This document shows, one piece after another, positions 42,862 through 56,000 of a DNA stretch of 64,000 nucleotides. Origin of the DNA: Lyophyllum atratum. Lineage: Eukaryota; Basidiomycota; Agaricomycetes; Agaricales; Lyophyllaceae. The stretch covers positions 186,001-250,000 of the forward strand of contig JACGCN010000002.1 in the NCBI GenBank assembly GCA_014905825.1, read 5' to 3'. The translations under genes and the position numbers were made by a program. Under the pieces are notes generated by a model. It searched no databases. It saw nothing but the letters and a program-made list of their open reading frames with translations, and was not told the DNA's origin. The number at the start of each line of letters is the position of its first letter. Position 1 is the stretch's first letter.

Positions 42862-45800
42862 TCAGTCGACATCAGGATCGACAGAAATTCTCGACAACAC
42901 CAAACTTCCATTGCGTTCCTTGGTCTCCGCGTCCTGCTCCTTACCCAACCCCTCATCATCGTCGTGAACCTCCATGGCAGCCTGCTCCTTGTTATATCTT
43001 GACAAGTTCCCTTGCACGGATTTCTGGACGTCGATGAGATGAATTAGCATCCGTTTGCCCGGAGCTGCGGCCACCGCGGCAGATATGGCATCCAGGGTAC
43101 GTCTTGGATTCTCCCCTTCCTTTGGATTCTTTTCTGGGGTATTTACGCTAGTTTTAGTCTCTTCCGCAACCGAAGCCTTCTCAGACAAAACTTTCTCTTC
43201 CATCATTTCCGCAAACCGATGCAACTCTTCGGCGAGCTTGGTACCCTTAATCAGCTTACCGTCCTCGATGAGCCAATCCATGGTGGATCGGAGCCTCCGA
43301 ATTTCTTCTTCCAGACCTTCCAACTGGATCCTTTTGGGATTCTCGTCGGCATGGCCGACACTGAGGCGGCTTACATCGATGGCTCTGTCGTACTGGAAGT
43401 CTTGAGTGATCTGCAGTTTATGTTTGAGGGTGGCCATGTCGAACGGCGTCTCGCCCACCCCGTTTTCCATGTACAGGGCCTCTGGGGGTACAGCTTTGAC
43501 GAGCATCTCTGTGATCTCACCAAAGCCACGTTGGACCCCGCAGTGGAGCGGAGTCGATCCGTCGATGTCACGCATTAACAGGGTGGACTTCGTGAACTCG
43601 ACGATCAACTTGGCCGCACGAGTTGCGCCTTGCTTGACCGCCAGATGGAGGGGCTGTATTTCGGTGGTGTTGAGTGACGAGATTGCGAGAAAAGAATTTG
43701 GAACAAACAGTATTGGATCGCCCTTTTGACTGCTGAGTGAGTAATGCCTCGTTAACGTCTCGCGGGAGCTTGTTGAGCAGGTGTTCGAGTACATCGCACT
43801 GGTTGTCCTTACACAGGATGTGATATATGTTCCACCTGGGGCACTTTTAGCTGGCGAACAAGAATACAGTGCTCATCCGGTAGCGCTTACCCTCGGACGG
43901 AATCGTTGACAGCGGGAGAAACAGACTTCGCCAGCAAGTAATCAAAGACATCGGTCATGTTGGGCCAGAATGCCCTGTCGGCCGCCAGCAATAAAGCGTT
44001 ATATCCGATGAATTTGATGCTAAGAACTTTGTGAATTTGGTGGGAGATATGAATGTAAAATATTGAATATACCTTTCATGTAGGCAAGAAGCCATAAACT
44101 TCGGTTTCTTAGCGAATAGCATCTTGATCGTTTCGAGATTTCCACTCAGGATTGCAGCCATGAGGGGTGAATCGCCTAAATTGCTGATCGACCACCCGAG
44201 CCACTGGGGAAGGACCTTCTCGAGATCAAGGATGCGGCGAAGCTGATAGGCCCGTTCGTCCACACCAGTCGAGGCATAATGGCGATAAGCGGCGAGAGGA
44301 TGATCCCCGGCGAGATATTCCACGATCTTCGTTGCACCCTTGTCGGCCGCCTTCCACACAAGCGGGTAGAGGTCGAAGCCTTGCGTCGCGTTCGGATCAT
44401 TCATCTTCGCGAGATCTGTCCTCTTCTTTCCATGAACAGTCAAGCCGAGATATAGCCTATTCTTGTCGTTCCTAGCCCTAACTTCCTGATCCGTGTGATC
44501 TTGCTGCACCTCGACGCCTAAGCCAGTCTTGCGAATGTACTCGTTTAGCATGTCCGCCCTGTCCTTTTCCAGGATCACATTGAAGATCTGTTCTCGTATG
44601 GGGATTGGGACAGGAGCCGCATTATAGAGGCTAACAACGTTCACGAACATCTCTAGGTCGTCGTCGTGTATGGCCTTAAGCAGTGCATTTCCTTGGTTTT
44701 GCTTATATTTCCCATCTGTACCTTTGATGCGCCAAGTGACATTTGCGTCGTCAAGCATCCTCTTGGGATGCACATCCGTTTCGATCACGGAAGGTCGTTT
44801 TGCGATGTCAACGAATGTGATTTCCTCAGGCTCGATGGTGGCATCTGAATCATCGGAGTCCTCAGACCCATCGTCGCTGCCATCTTTGGAAGGGGAAATG
44901 ATACATTTTAGTTCCTAATGGGCTTCAAGTCATCAACATACCGTATATATCGACACCCTCGGTGCTGAACTTTTCTTCTTTCTCGGCTGGGCTGTACTGA
45001 GCGATGGCGATGGCCATGATGAGTTTGGCTGTAGACCATTGGCGTCCGCTGAGAGCAGCGAAGAGAGGCGTGTATCCTGATTATAGGACGGGATTAGTGT
45101 GAAAATGAGAGGTTTGCAGGACCGTTACTCACCTGTCTGGAAGTATACATTCGTTGGATCCGAAGCCTGTGCAAATATGTTGAGCGGAGTGGTATCCTGG
45201 GTATTCTCCTGAGGAAGGCAGAGCTGCTCGACCTTCTTGTTATCGCCAGCGAAGCAAGCCTCATAGAGTTCGTCGTACATCGCAGTAAGATGCAGGGGGA
45301 TGGCGAGGTTGTTATTGCTGTAGTAGTTGCTACTCAGTATAAAGTAAGGGGAGGCAGGGAGGTTGTTGTTCTGGTAGTTCGTTCCAAATTGGAGTTCATT
45401 TTCGGGGGCAGAGGGCTTCTCGGGATAGATCTCGTTCCAAGTCTTCGCTCCCCGAGCAACGAGAACGCGTTCCATGTCGGTAAGGTAGGTATGCGCATCT
45501 TCGAATTGTCGAAGCTGCTTGGCGGCATGGCCAGGGTGGTTCTGGGATTCCAACTCCTTGGACGTACGTCTACCCTCCGTGAAAAGATCGGCTAGGTGCT
45601 TCTTCCAGCCTGCAGCGGTAAAATCCTCCTCGACCGCGGAGGTTGGGACCGACTCATGCGAAGAGGCAATCTTCTTGGCCAAAAAGGCGATCCCAAACCG
45701 GACCCAGTCGATGATACTTCGTCGATAACTAGCGTCGATGTTTTCGCCCAGGGATACACGCACGCCGATATTGAACTCGGCATCCACTGCGATGAGCAAC

Positions 45801-48800
45801 TGCGCGACATCATCGTGCTTGGCGACAGCGGTTTCCACCGGAAGGTAAACTTCGTTGATGGCGCTGTTTACACCATACCTAAAGAAGTTTTGACGCTTCT
45901 TTTGAGGCCTAAGAAGGATCTTTTGAGGACATTTCAGTGTGGGACGTAGCCGAGTACTTACGTGGCTTCGAGAGCTCGGGTGACCTCCTCGCTGGTGAAC
46001 GCAAGTTTAGCTCCATAGGCGAGAAGAGTAGCGAGCATGGAATAGTGGCGTCTGTTTATAGCACTCATGACTGGATAAGTCACTGCATTCCAGTTGAACG
46101 CAGGGAAGTTAAGGACGGCATCAGCATTTGGATCGCATTTCAGGATCGTCGAGACAAGTTGTATCTTGTCTTCGATGACTGCTCGGTGGAGAATCGTGCG
46201 CATGTTGTCGTCTGCAGTTGAGGCCGACGCGCCAGCCGATATAAGCCGCTCCAGAATCTTGGCGGCCGTGTCTTCGTCGTCTCTGAGAAGTGTGAGCGTG
46301 ATGGGATGGAAAGCTGTATCGCGGGCTGAGTTCACAAGCGTTACATCGGCGCCCCCTTTCAGGAGTTCTTCAATGCTCGCAAGGGAGCCGGACATCACTC
46401 CGTGACCCAGCGGGGTAAGGCCAAGGTCCCAATCCGCTAGATTGACCTCGAGGATGTCAGGTTGCTCAGCCGAATCTTCAGGGAATTCTTCCGCCTCCTT
46501 GGCTCCCTCTTCACCCTCCTCCTCACTCCCCTTAACTGCTTGCTTGTGGACTTTACGCTTTCTTTCTCCACCCTCATCGTCGTCTTCACCCTCTTCTTCA
46601 TCATTGTCGTCACCATCAATATCCTCTTCGTCCTCCTCATCACCTGCCTCGTCCTCATCACCACCTTCATCGCCCATGTCCTCCTCCATATCCGTATCCA
46701 TGGCTATGACGCCATCATCCCCAGATGTCCAGTCGTCCTCCGATGATGGGTGTTCAACAGCTGAGGCATCAACATCCATCTTCTCCTCCGGCTCGATATC
46801 TCCAGCAGCTTCCGCTGCGGCCTTGTTGATAGCACTGCGCTCGAAGAGTTTCCGGATGACGTTAGGCTGGTCATACTGAGCGGCCAAATGCAGCGCACTC
46901 CGCCCGTCAACGAGTCGCGCCGTGATTCTTGCACCAGCCTCGATGAGATCGCAGGCGATGTCAGTTGCGCCAGTGAGAATGGCGACATGAAGAGAGGTTC
47001 GGCCGACGTGATCTCTGCGATTGACGTCCATTTCGTTCTTGATCATGTTGGATATCGCCTCTCGGTCCTGAGCAATAATGGCAGCGAAGAAATGCTCGGT
47101 TTCGCCGATGTATACCTGGGCGCTCCATTCTCCGACGTCGATTGGGTTGAAGCTTCCTGACATGGTCTGGCGCCCTGGATCTTCCTCGATAAACCTGATA
47201 TTGTTCAGCCCAATGCAATGTAAGTCCGGTTTCATAACGCACGCAATTCGCCCCCTGATGTGGTTCTTATCCTCTTCCTCTTGTAGTTCGCGTTCATCTG
47301 AATCTATTGGTTCCGGGCAGTACTGAGGAAGAAGGTTGAGTAACAAGATCTACATGAACGATTCGGATGCAAGGCTTACCTCGCAGCAATCTTCGAGACA
47401 CTCAGCCATAGTCCCGAAGAAGGCGGGGTGACGATGAAGGCGCCGACCCTTGTTCTTGGGGTTGAACGTGGCTGCGACATATCGTAAGTAAGTGTCTTTA
47501 ATACACTTGTTAAAGCCATACAGTTCATGCCCAGGTCCTAGTTAAGAAGGATTAATATAGAATGACCGACAATGGGTACACCAATATCATACCGTTTGAT
47601 AAACCAGCTTGTCAATCCTGCGAGCGTCCCATCCAGGGCCGTAAGGGATATGGAGTGTTGCCACATCGTAATCGTTCATTTCTAGACCGCCGATCGACGT
47701 ATCACCCTTCAAGTCGCCCTTATACTTGCTCTTTCGCTTGTAGTATCTCTGAAGAGGGTTAGGCCTGCCACGGAGATTCCTTCGTGATTCCAAAAAGTTG
47801 TAACGAGTGTCCGTATCTGTAAGCTTTTCGAGGACGAGAAGACGAGCCAAGCCTTCGATGCGTGCAATGGAACGTTCGTAGATCTAGAACCAAGAAATCA
47901 GAGGGCGACAAGGAATGGAGAATTTGGAGGCGTACCGTAGGATCGATATTCTCCCGTTGGAGCGCTGGAACATAAACTTCAAATGCCCGACTGGAGTACT
48001 TGGCGAGTCGAACTTCGTAAGAGGGAGACCTCCTGGTCATGTCAACCGTGTTGGCTTGACGCATCTGAGCCACAATCGCTCGAGGGTTAGCAAGAACGCG
48101 TTGACCTAGTGGTCATTAGCAGATAGATCGCGAAGCAGACGATGACTTTACCATTGTAAAGGCAACAAGGTGCGTCGATGTCGAAACCAGCTAAAATCTC
48201 CGCAGGAGAACTATACAAGCGTAGGACGATCTGAACGGAGCGGTATGGGTATTGCGCTGGCGAGTTTGTTGTCAATCGGAGGTTGAATTGAACGCAAAAG
48301 CTTGCTTACAATGGATTGAAATGGTATGTTTGGTTCGAACGCAGGTCACGTCCCATGGAACCGAATCACGGACTGCCTCATAGATTGTAACAATCTTCTT
48401 TTCGGCCTGAGGGAAATCTATTAGTAGATCGTCAGAGATCGGTTGTTCAGTGTGGAAACTCACTTGCTCTGCGTCCATGCCCCAGAGAAACAGATCGATA
48501 TCCGAGGTTGCATAGGCGACAGAGTGGTAATATTTTCTGATTGCACGTTTTGATTCCTTCGCCGCATTAGAGAGGGGCGTTAAGCATGCCAGCACGGCGC
48601 CGCCCGCAGCTACGACATTGTTCCAGTCGACCAGTTGAGAAAGGGATCCTTCTGTAAAAATTGACCAGTTCTTCTGGAATTCCTCAAGATCATGGACCAT
48701 GCTTGGCGAGCCTTCACCTCTCCTGTTGACTTCGGAAAGAGGCATAATATGCTTGCTAGATAAGTCTTGATCGTCCTTCACAACGCGCGACCTAGTTGTC

Positions 48801-49009
48801 CGGATGTCTGCAGGGGCGGCGAAAACATCGACAAGGCCGACGAGGGGATCATTGAGCCTCGTGTTAGTCTTGTCGGCTGCGAATAGTTTGCGCAGCTCTG
48901 CTTCGTCGTCGAGCGATGGTTGCAAGGCTTCATCGAGAGATGTGCCAGGGCCCTGGGGCAAAGAGATAATTCGTTTCAAGAACGCTTGAGCCTCAGGAGT
49001 CTGATGCAT
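42862..49009 (-). CDS. Large ankyrin-repeat protein with NTase-like N-terminal region
   Basis: A long multi-exon gene (roughly 1,500-1,700 residues) starts MHQTPEAQAFLKRIISLPQG at 49009 and ends at 42862. The N-terminal region has A-A-G-G-A-V-L-A-C-L (about 48600) and S-D-I-D-L-F-L-W-G (about 48500), then VPWDVTCVRTKHTISIH and QIVLRLYSSPAEILAGFDID. The GG...DxD arrangement resembles a nucleotidyltransferase fold. After RRNLRGRPNPLQRY and YGPGWDARRIDKLVYQT come ankyrin repeats (HVGRTSLHVAILTGATDIA, DGRSALHLAAQYDQP at 46850-47020; more at 44100 and 43500-43700), split by a strongly acidic tract (46450-46760). Ankyrin repeats bind proteins; the overall role is unknown. Frame and intron signals look intact. 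Confidence 0.75.
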
Positions 49010-50271
49010 GGTTTGGATGGTATATGTCCAGAAAGTGAGGCTGACCTTTATAGCGTCTCCAACATATGATCGTGGTTTGAGTTACGCGTCAAAAGTGACT
49101 GATACGGCGCGTTGTCACCGGTCATTTGTTCAACACGTGCCTGAAACGTGGTCGCGATGTTGCGTAAACTGCCAAAATCAGGTTAGTCGGGACCGACGCT
49201 TCCCTTTTGGGTGATGTGCGTGGCTCTGCGTGGCTCTTCCCCGCCATCAACCATTTTTCTCAGACGCCCAAGTGACTCGTGAATTGACTCCCCTCCCCGT
49301 GAGGCAGGTCGGGAGTCATGACCGGTCCACCGTAAACTAGGGTGATCCTTCTCTGCATAAGCTGCCGCCTCACCTCAAAGGTTTGACTGTTCAGGTACCA
49401 GTTCAAAGTATCGTTATCATACAACAGTTAACGGGTGATGTACTTACAGTAACGACAGACTAAGCGTGTTACACGTCTGGCACAATATCATGACTGGGGT
49501 GAGTGAAGGGCTCATGAGCACGCGGCCTCCGGACCCTTGGTCCCGTGCTTCTGGAATCATGAATCCGCCTCATCTGGACTTACTGGCAGGCGGCACTCGT
49601 GAGGATGAGACGGTGACGTTGCTCATATCGCTGACGATGGCAATCGTGGAGATGGACCTGCTTCTAGAGTCAGGCGCTGTCTATCGTGGACTCCAGGTTT
49701 GTCGGTCATTCGGCTGCGCATCTCGACCTAATTAAACATTCGCATATAGATCATAACCCTGGTCCTGAATTCCTTTCCTTTCCGCTTTCCATACTCGAAG
49801 GTCAACATTGCGGCCGAGACTTTTTGAGCGAGCTACACGCAACTCTCTGTGGATGACACTCCAGTACCTTCAGCCAACGCATCTGCCAAGAGGTCATTTC
49901 CATGCGATGTATCCGACCTTAATCATATTCCATATTCCTTGCTAAAGGTCGAGGATCCTTTGTAGTGGACCATGACTCGGAGGTAGTAGACGATTCATCG
50001 TATCTCTTTGTCTCGCCCGTCGAGGTACCGTAGACCTTACAGCTCCTGCGCTCCGGAAGTCTTCTAAAATGTGAACAACTGTTACCCCATGAAACAATTC
50101 ATATCGCACGGATTCGCAGCAGTGCACGTTTCAACAGCGAAATGATACAAAACCGAGGATGAATGCATTTCACGACTAGATATACTGATGCACAAGACTA
50201 CACGCTCCAATGTTCGAAAGGTACAAAATTCGCTTGATGTTACGATGGAATTACCAACCAAAGAAAAAAGA
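49010..50271. other. Intergenic region
   Basis: About 1.25 kb between the ankyrin gene start and the laccase-like gene stop, both on the minus strand. A plus-strand frame of 89 residues (49466-49735) is the longest uninterrupted one, but it has no recognised domain and no supporting exon signals. No repeats were noted. Confidence 0.35.
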
Positions 50272-53008
50272 CTACTGCAGGTCTGCCGGCAGAGCATTGT
50301 ACTATCACGGAATTAGTTAGTACACGTCATCACAAAAAGCGATAAAAAGAACGCACCGCAGGGCAGAGCGCGTCCCATGCCCTGTCAGGCTTCACTCCCG
50401 CGCGGATCGCGGCAGGGTCAGAGGCCATGACAGTCGCCAGACCCGCCTGCATGTGCCAGAAGATGTGGCAATGGAAGAACCAGGGGCCTGTCCCATTTCA
50501 TCGTCAGCAATGCATGAATCAGGCGGGGGTCGCAAGAAACTAACCAGGCTGGTCGGTCACGAAGCGAATCGTGGTACCAGCTGCTCCGACGCCAGCAACC
50601 TATGAATGTCAGCGTGAGGGCAGGGAAGGCGTGGAGGCAGATAAGGGGTGCATACATCACGGCGGATGGGGTTCACGGTGTTGACGATACTGGAACTGTT
50701 CGACTTGATGAGCCAGAAGTTGCTCTGCGGTGATAATGAGTACACCGGACGAGCGGAGATGAGGGAAGAGCAGGGCGTACTCCGTGCAAATGGAAGGCTT
50801 GAACAAGGATGTTTTAGAAAAGGAATCTTTCGGTTCTACGCATCACTCACGATGGGCTTCGTCGTCATCGCTATGGAACAGTTAAAGTATGGTAAGAGTC
50901 GAGACCAAGGACGAAACAAGGATGAGCATACTTAGGCGGGAAATCGACTTGAATGACAGCGTTCCTTGGCAGAATAAAGGTATTTTCCGTGATATTGAAA
51001 TCTGCGCTTTTACTCGCACCGTCGAGGATCTTGACAAGAGTGGGAGTCGTCGGAGGCAAGTAAGAAACGTTGTTGACGTTCCATTGCGCCTTGCCCGCGG
51101 TCTGCAAGAGATAGGTGAGCTCGTCGTACCCACTGATTAGCTGGGCATGTAGCTTACGACAACAAGATTGAGGGTGATGTTGACATCGGGAGCAGGGGGC
51201 TGATGAGAAGAGTCTTTGTTAAATCGACATTGGACTGAAAATGGAATGAAACACATACAGTCTCAGGAGCGAATGGCTAACGCGGGGAAAGGTTCGTAAG
51301 ATAGGCAGTGTCTCAATATGGGGAAGCACTTACGCGAAGACTAGCTTCGAGAAGTGCATTGGGGTTCGCGGGACCAAGAGTCATCGGGCCAAGTGGTTCC
51401 GCATTGGGTGCACCAGCGTAGCGCAAGACAGCACGCGAAAGTGTCGCATTTTCTAGTGCGAATTCAAAAGTTGAAAGTGCCGCAGAATTTCTTGAACTCA
51501 CGGTTGAGATTGCGAGAAGGCGTTCCACCGACGAAGGGCGCATTGATCCAATAGTTGGCGACGGGTTGATTGGCGGTGAGCTAGATTTTCACGTCAGTGT
51601 CGCAAAGTGATACGAATAAGGAACAGACGTACAACGACAGAGTACCGCTGGCCTGCGAGGATATCGATTTGATTGACCGTCATCGGGGTAGTGGCGACAC
51701 CATCAGCCTCAATTATGGCTATATATATGTTAGTTCAAACTTGATTGAGGACGCTTAGCGATGGTTCACGTACTGAGTTGATGGCTGTCTACCGACATTG
51801 TGAAGACATTGCGGGCCGACTGGTTGATGATACGGAACCTGTAACGTCTGCCAGCCTGGACATGTTGGACGAAAAACGGGACTGCCGGACCGCCTTGGAA
51901 GCGTCCAACACCATTGAAGGTGCCGGAATCGGAGACGGGTACGATTCCGGTGGCGACGTATCCAGCGAGTAAAGGAAGGGTCGTGTTATGCCACCAGTCA
52001 CCTTGATCGGAGGTAAGGAAAAATATAACAATTGACGAAGGCCCGGTCAAACTGCTTACCGACTTGCCAGATCTATAAAGAGATTGATTAATACCAGATG
52101 ATATTGCCAAGGTAAATATGACGTACCGTAGTTTCGTCGTCAACGTCGTATAGGTGCCTCATAGGATCTGCGGGATCTGTTTCATCGAAAATACGTCAAC
52201 GCTGTGGGTTGCTATAATGCTTTTTTTTACATACCATAGACAATGAGGGGACCGCGAAGACCCTATAAATCGTGAGTGAGGAAAATATGAGAATCTGAAT
52301 AATACTGACATCGACATATTGAACGCTGAGTTGACTATTCGCAGGATTTAATAGGAGAATAATAAGCAGGAGCATTTGTCTTACCTGTGGTACCAGAAAG
52401 TCCCGGCCTGGTTGGTAAGTGGGACCTTGTAGGTGTAACTGGCGCCAGGGGCGATCGGGCAGGTGGTTACGAACGGAGTTCCCTCATTAAACGCGTTCGC
52501 CGTTGAGAAGAAGATCCCGTCGAAGTCCTACCGGACAATCAGACGGAGACGAGTTAGATATGGCTGGACTCTTACCAAACTGGTGCTCCGGCGCATGGTC
52601 GGGTCGGTCTGTAATATATTTAGGTTACTATGTCATTCAAGGCGGGTTTAGGGAGATGGCGGAACCTACCAATCTGTTGTGGACAGTCACCTCGAGGGTG
52701 TCGCCCTTGTTGGCCCTGATGAGAGGTCCCGGGTATCTAAAAAGAAATCAGTGGAAGACAGGTAAAGAAAATGCGTTCTGTATTCACTGTCCGTTTGCAA
52801 CGATGACGCCTGCATAGTCATATCAGTCGCGTGTTCCGTCCAAGAAGTAACGAAGATACATACTTCTCCTAAACCCATCTGGTGCTAGCTGCGTGTTCGC
52901 GACGTTTAGGGTAACCCCTCTGGTTACGCCTGGAGCGAGTGCAGCCCCAGCAGCAGGGTGAGGTTTGAAAAGAGCCAGGAGAGCGGCGGTGACTACCAAG
53001 AGCTGCAT
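50272..53008 (-). CDS. Laccase-like multicopper protein with altered copper motifs (copy 1)
   Basis: Many short exons run from MQLLVVTAALLALFKPHPAA (secretion signal) to YNALPADLQ and the stop at 50272. The three cupredoxin domains are readable: YPGPLIRANKGDTLEVTV, TDPTMRRSTSL, GPAVPFFVQHVQAGRRYRFRI, YWINAPFVGG, and the C-terminal A-H-P-F-H-L-H-G and F-H-C-H-I-F-W-H-M. The usual first copper motif H-W-H-G is D-F-D-G (52527-52516), directly after the exon ending STSL, and the second, Y-H-S-H, is Y-H-S-Q. The T1 ligands (first His of HPFH, the Cys and last His of HCHIFWH) are present, but three trinuclear-centre His are not. Classical laccase activity is therefore doubtful although the gene is otherwise intact. 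Confidence 0.85.
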
Positions 53009-56000
53009 GTTGAGCACTTGAGGCTATTTCGCTCTAAACCCCTCCAGCTTTTGTAGTGTTCGGGTGAGGCACGCAAGCTGCAAAAAGGACTCGGAACCGG
53101 GACAGTGGGATTGGAGAAGTCCTCACCCACCACCACCATGCGAACGGTGGGCGGAGAAACCGATGAGGTATGAGAGGCATTTAGCGATTATCGTGCGTTC
53201 ATCGACACCGAAACTCAGGTAATGCGATAAGTGGGGGCAGGGGATTGGACCGGGCAGAGTGTATTAAAAATGGACCATATACCGTTTCAATGGCGTGCAG
53301 GAGGTAGAAAAACGCTCCGTGAGAATGAGACGGCAGCGATATGTCGATAAGATGTTGGCCCAGGAAATCGGATTCACAGCACACTGGCAGAGTTCCAACG
53401 CAAAGATTCTATGCATGACAAGTCGTAAAATCGCACAGCTGCAGTCGAGTGTAAGCCTTTGAAGTCGGTGTTGTGGGCCGCCTCGCTGCTCGCATTATAA
53501 AAGGGCGGGTGTCGTAGTGCTGTCCTGTGCTATATAATCGAGGTTGTCGATGTTCACGCTCCACCTTCTGTACGATGCCGACGCGATGCCTACAGCGCAG
53601 ATATTCTCGTCCGCCGCGACTAAGAATAGAAGTCCTAAAATATACCAGCTACAATTAGCGCCTATTCTTGGATATTCGCATAAGGAGTGGAGTGTAACCA
53701 GTATCAAAATAACACTTCATGTCTCCTCAAATAGACCATCATACCCTTATATCGCGTCAAGAATATTCCGCAGCGGATGCTTCGACGCTCACATACGCCA
53801 TATTCGCCCACTTCATGAATAGGACTAGCCTTCGTTCGCGTCAAGGATGTTCCACTAAGGATGATTCGATGTTCACATCAGCCAGAATGTGCCAATTTCA
53901 TGGACATGGCTAGTCAACTGGCTTTGTGAAATCCGTGGACATAACGTGAGTACACACGCAATCAAGCCCGCCGAAAAAAGATGGGACCAGATGTAGGCTC
54001 AGACATCGCGACTATCGATCCGATCGAGACTCGCTAAGTGAATGAGTCAGGACAAGAGAGAATGAGAAGTCGTTGCAGGACATGTATGCTGCTCACTGTT
54101 GGTTCACAGACTTGGGACACCGAGGCCCTTTCCTCCTTGCCTCGGTCTTCGGGCGTGATGTATCATTCGATCAGCGTTTTTTGACATGCATGATCCTGTT
54201 GAAATTTGTTCTTTTCTGTTTCGCCGTCGTGCATGATCATCTTGGACGATGCTGTAGACGATGAGGAAGTCCAAAGGTAACAAGTTGAAGTCGGAAGAAC
54301 CTGCAGCCTGGTCCGTGCGCTGCACGTGTCCACCATCACTCCTCCGGCTTGGTGAGTCGTGACAATGGCCTTCTCCCGAACAAAATGCCATACGTGTACA
54401 ACCCAGGGACCGACTGAGAGTCTTCTCCCCAACCTGGACGATGCAAGCTCTGGGCTGACGCTGAGTTGATGATACCGACTGGACCGTGAGCTCTTGGCGG
54501 TATCAAAACATACAGAGCCTCCATGACGCCGACCCTTCAAAAGCCGGCTCCATCTGCCTGTGGCCACGATTTTTGTCTGCTACGAAGCTCCTTTCAAAAC
54601 ACTGATATCCATTGGTATGTTTAAAACTAAGAAATCCAAGGTATGTTGCATACTTACCAGCTGAATCCCGTTAATCAAGCTTTTTTTTTTTTGCCGCATG
54701 CAGAGCCAAGATTCCGGAAGCTTGAAATCTCCAGTGACTCTAGTTCATGTTGTTCGACTTTCTAAGGCCATTTCGAATGCTTCCACTGTATGTCCTCAGG
54801 TTTGACTCTACTCACCACCTCGCTCAGGGCTTTTGGACAGAGTACCCAATTGTCCCAATCCACCAGTAGTAATCAACGTAGTAGACATCCAGAGCTCGTG
54901 GTACGTTTCTACTTGGGTGCAAGACATGCGATGACGATGCTCATGAGTCGTCAGGCGGAAATGCTCGACGAAGACAATAGACCTTGGGGATCCTCGAAAA
55001 CGTCATAGTCCCCTCTGTGTTTTCGACGGTACCTTAGCGAGCGATCTTGCTTCAGTAATATTATCGATGGACACATACCCCGATAGTCAGGTGCAGATCC
55101 TTACTTTCGACTGAGTTCAAGATACAACAGCGTCACCCTTGACACCCAGCACCGCGGTGCCGTAGTGGCCAGCAACCTCACGATACATGGTTCGAATGGC
55201 GTATAGGATCACGGAGCTCCGACGGGTCCTGAAGATACCGCAAATCACCTCCATTTCGTGCTCTTCGGCGACATGTCGCTCGATACCACTCACAGAATGT
55301 CGGAGGTAACCAAAGGACCGGCAGCCAACCAACATGGTAGGGCCCACGCCTATACACTTTCTAAAATTACCTCAGAAGCTGATCTCTGCTTCTGTCGTCC
55401 AATTCCCACAGATTCAAAGTTGATTGATGCATGGACCTGGATTCCCTGATTCACCCCTCCATTTCTCACAAGTCAAAGCGCCGTCAACGCTGTCTGACAG
55501 CCATCGGGCAGCGAGGTGTCAGAGGGTGATCAGCATCACAAACGTTCATGATGAGCTCGACTCTTCTTTTAACACAAGGCTTTCTAACATCGGCACTGTC
55601 GGACGATGAGTATGCGATCCTCAATCGCACGGCGTCGGTTTCCCCCCCTCCATCTACATCTGGCAGCGTGCGTGCTAATTGCTATAAAGCAACGAGTTTT
55701 ACTCACGTTTGCCCCAGACCCAGACTCGGCTTCCCATCCTGCACGGCATAAGCGCGACGGCACCCTTTGTTGTACATTACGCCCCACGAAAGACCTGCTT
55801 CCACATGCCCGAAAGCGCACAACAAACCTCCGGTCGTACGGTAGGCCCGTTACTTATTACCACCGTGGGGTCGGCTAACTGTGTTTGAAAACAGGACTTC
55901 CATAGCGGAACTATTGCGAGCACCAAGAAGACCCTGAAAAAGAGGCTTGCTCGTGACCTTGTAGGTTTTCGTTTCATTTTTATATCTGACGAATCTCATG

